The translations under genes were made by a program, and so were the position numbers. Positions 13,265 to 13,916 of a stretch of DNA of 13,916 bases are shown here, one piece after another (position 1 is the first letter of the stretch; every line of letters begins with the position of its first letter). Under the pieces are notes generated by a model. The model ran no database searches, was not told the origin of the DNA, and saw nothing but the letters and a program-made list of their open reading frames with translations. Location: the NCBI GenBank assembly GCA_905478675.1, contig CAJQJI010000091.1, positions 1 to 13,916 of the forward strand, in the 5' to 3' direction. Source of the DNA: Candidatus Altimarinota bacterium (GTDB taxonomy: Bacteria > Patescibacteriota > Gracilibacteria > UBA4473).

Positions 13265-13916
13265 AAAGAAGAACTGTGTTTTTAGACCAAGGCGAATTTA
13301 TGGGGGGAGCCGAGCATTTTTTGCTCGATTTTTTACACGAACTCAGCCCAACCGAAACTCGACGTTTAAATCCGCTGATTTTAGGGGGACAGTGTGCTCT
13401 GTATAAATCTCGTTTACCCGAAAATATAGAACGAAAAGACTTTATTTTACCACCTGTTAAAGGGGGGAAAATGGCTAAAACGATAGCCCTTATAAAACTG
13501 CTTAAAACGGCTAAAAAACTAAAGCACGAACTTAAAACGCAACAAGCGACTCAAATTTTTACCAATACACCGCGAGCGCATTTGGTGGTTTTACTCTTAA
13601 AAAAATTCTGGGGCTGGAAAGGGACTTGGATTGTGATGATGCACGATTTTACCACGCGCCCACCACAGTTAATTTCTCAAATTGGGGCTCAGGCTGACGT
13701 GGTGATTGCCAATTCAATGCCAACCCGTAGTTGGCTACGTCAACAAATAGAATCAAAGCATCATGAAAAACTGCGTTTAATTGAAAATGGAGTTGAACCG
13801 ATGGCCGATATAAAGCCGGTCAATCAAGTAATGAGCTTATTGAATTTAAGCCGCATTGATGTGCGTAAAGGGCAGCTTATTTCGCCGAAGCCGCGGATTT
13901 ACTGCAAGATCGAAAC
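13261..13916 (+). CDS. GT4-type glycosyltransferase, 3' end outside window, apparent frameshift near 13877
   Basis: From the ATG at 13261 the frame stays open to the window end (218 codons). The sequence has the N-terminal nucleotide-sugar glycosyltransferase pattern: LDQGEFMGGAEHFLLDFL at 8-25, HDFTTRP and ADVVIANSMPTRSWL in the middle, the LRLIENGVEP motif that links the two Rossmann lobes, and SRIDVRKGQ where the donor-binding lobe begins. GT4 enzymes transfer sugars, often in surface polysaccharide synthesis; donor and acceptor cannot be told. Just after KGQ the frame reads as an unlikely LISPKPRIYCK, while the frame starting at 13878 gives YFAEAADLLQDRN, the expected continuation. One base therefore seems to be missing between 13869 and 13878. 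This is either a sequencing error in a short T run or a real frameshift. The start overlaps an upstream stop as ATGA. Confidence 0.8.
   Translation, partial: MKRRTVFLDQGEFMGGAEHFLLDFLHELSPTETRRLNPLILGGQCALYKSRLPENIERKDFILPPVKGGKMAKTIALIKLLKTAKKLKHELKTQQATQIFTNTPRAHLVVLLLKKFWGWKGTWIVMMHDFTTRPPQLISQIGAQADVVIANSMPTRSWLRQQIESKHHEKLRLIENGVEPMADIKPVNQVMSLLNLSRIDVRKGQLISPKPRIYCKIE

Noticed and set aside
13866..13880. Programmed -1 frameshifting at AAAGGGC in the GT4 gene
   Set aside because: The codon phase is AAA|GGG|C, not A|AAG|GGC, so it does not fit the X-XXY-YYZ slippery rule. A missing base is simpler.

Overview
The window looks like a stretch of a small-genome bacterial chromosome of the Patescibacteria/CPR type. 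Peregrinibacteria-like is my best guess, at low confidence and from gene style only. The standard genetic code fits: aroC and the queuosine-type transporter gene both end in TGA at their natural C-termini, which argues against the UGA=Gly code of Gracilibacteria and Absconditabacteria. Most genes lack a clear Shine-Dalgarno sequence. At several promoter-proximal genes a recognisable -10 box lies only about 10-22 nt before the ATG, so leaderless or near-leaderless transcripts look common.

Left edge (1-2240): the C-terminal ~720 residues of a large, probably secreted or surface protein with Ig-like repeats, a carboxypeptidase-regulatory-like domain and a PDZ-like segment, closed by a very good intrinsic terminator. 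2262-5238: a tightly packed operon, aroC (chorismate synthase), a YhhQ/VUT-family transporter (queuosine precursor type), aroE (shikimate dehydrogenase) and a small zinc-ribbon membrane protein, joined by ATGA and TAATG overlaps or short gaps. 5350-6219: tRNA-Arg(UCU) with its own promoter, a small DUF2798-like membrane protein, and nrdR, the ribonucleotide reductase repressor.

6307-8103 (minus strand): one long gene fusing an RmlA-type sugar-nucleotide nucleotidyltransferase to a GT2 glycosyltransferase of the WbbL/rhamnosyltransferase type. It converges on nrdR and diverges, across 136 bp holding two promoters, from the next block. 8240-13916 (plus strand): a cell-envelope/DNA-uptake-like cluster with a 782-residue membrane-anchored protein of unknown function, a LysM-LysM-M23 peptidoglycan endopeptidase, a ComEC/Rec2 channel without the C-terminal metallo-beta-lactamase domain, and the start of a GT4 glycosyltransferase that leaves the window and appears frameshifted near the edge.

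The points most worth following are the RmlA-GT2 fusion, the unknown protein in the M23/ComEC cluster, the leaderless promoter pattern, a duplicated palindrome inside aroC and the frameshift at the right edge. I see no CRISPR array, insertion sequence, phage or defence genes. No stretch of more than 300 bases lacks a gene; the longest gene-free gaps are about 120-136 bp and are described under their promoters.
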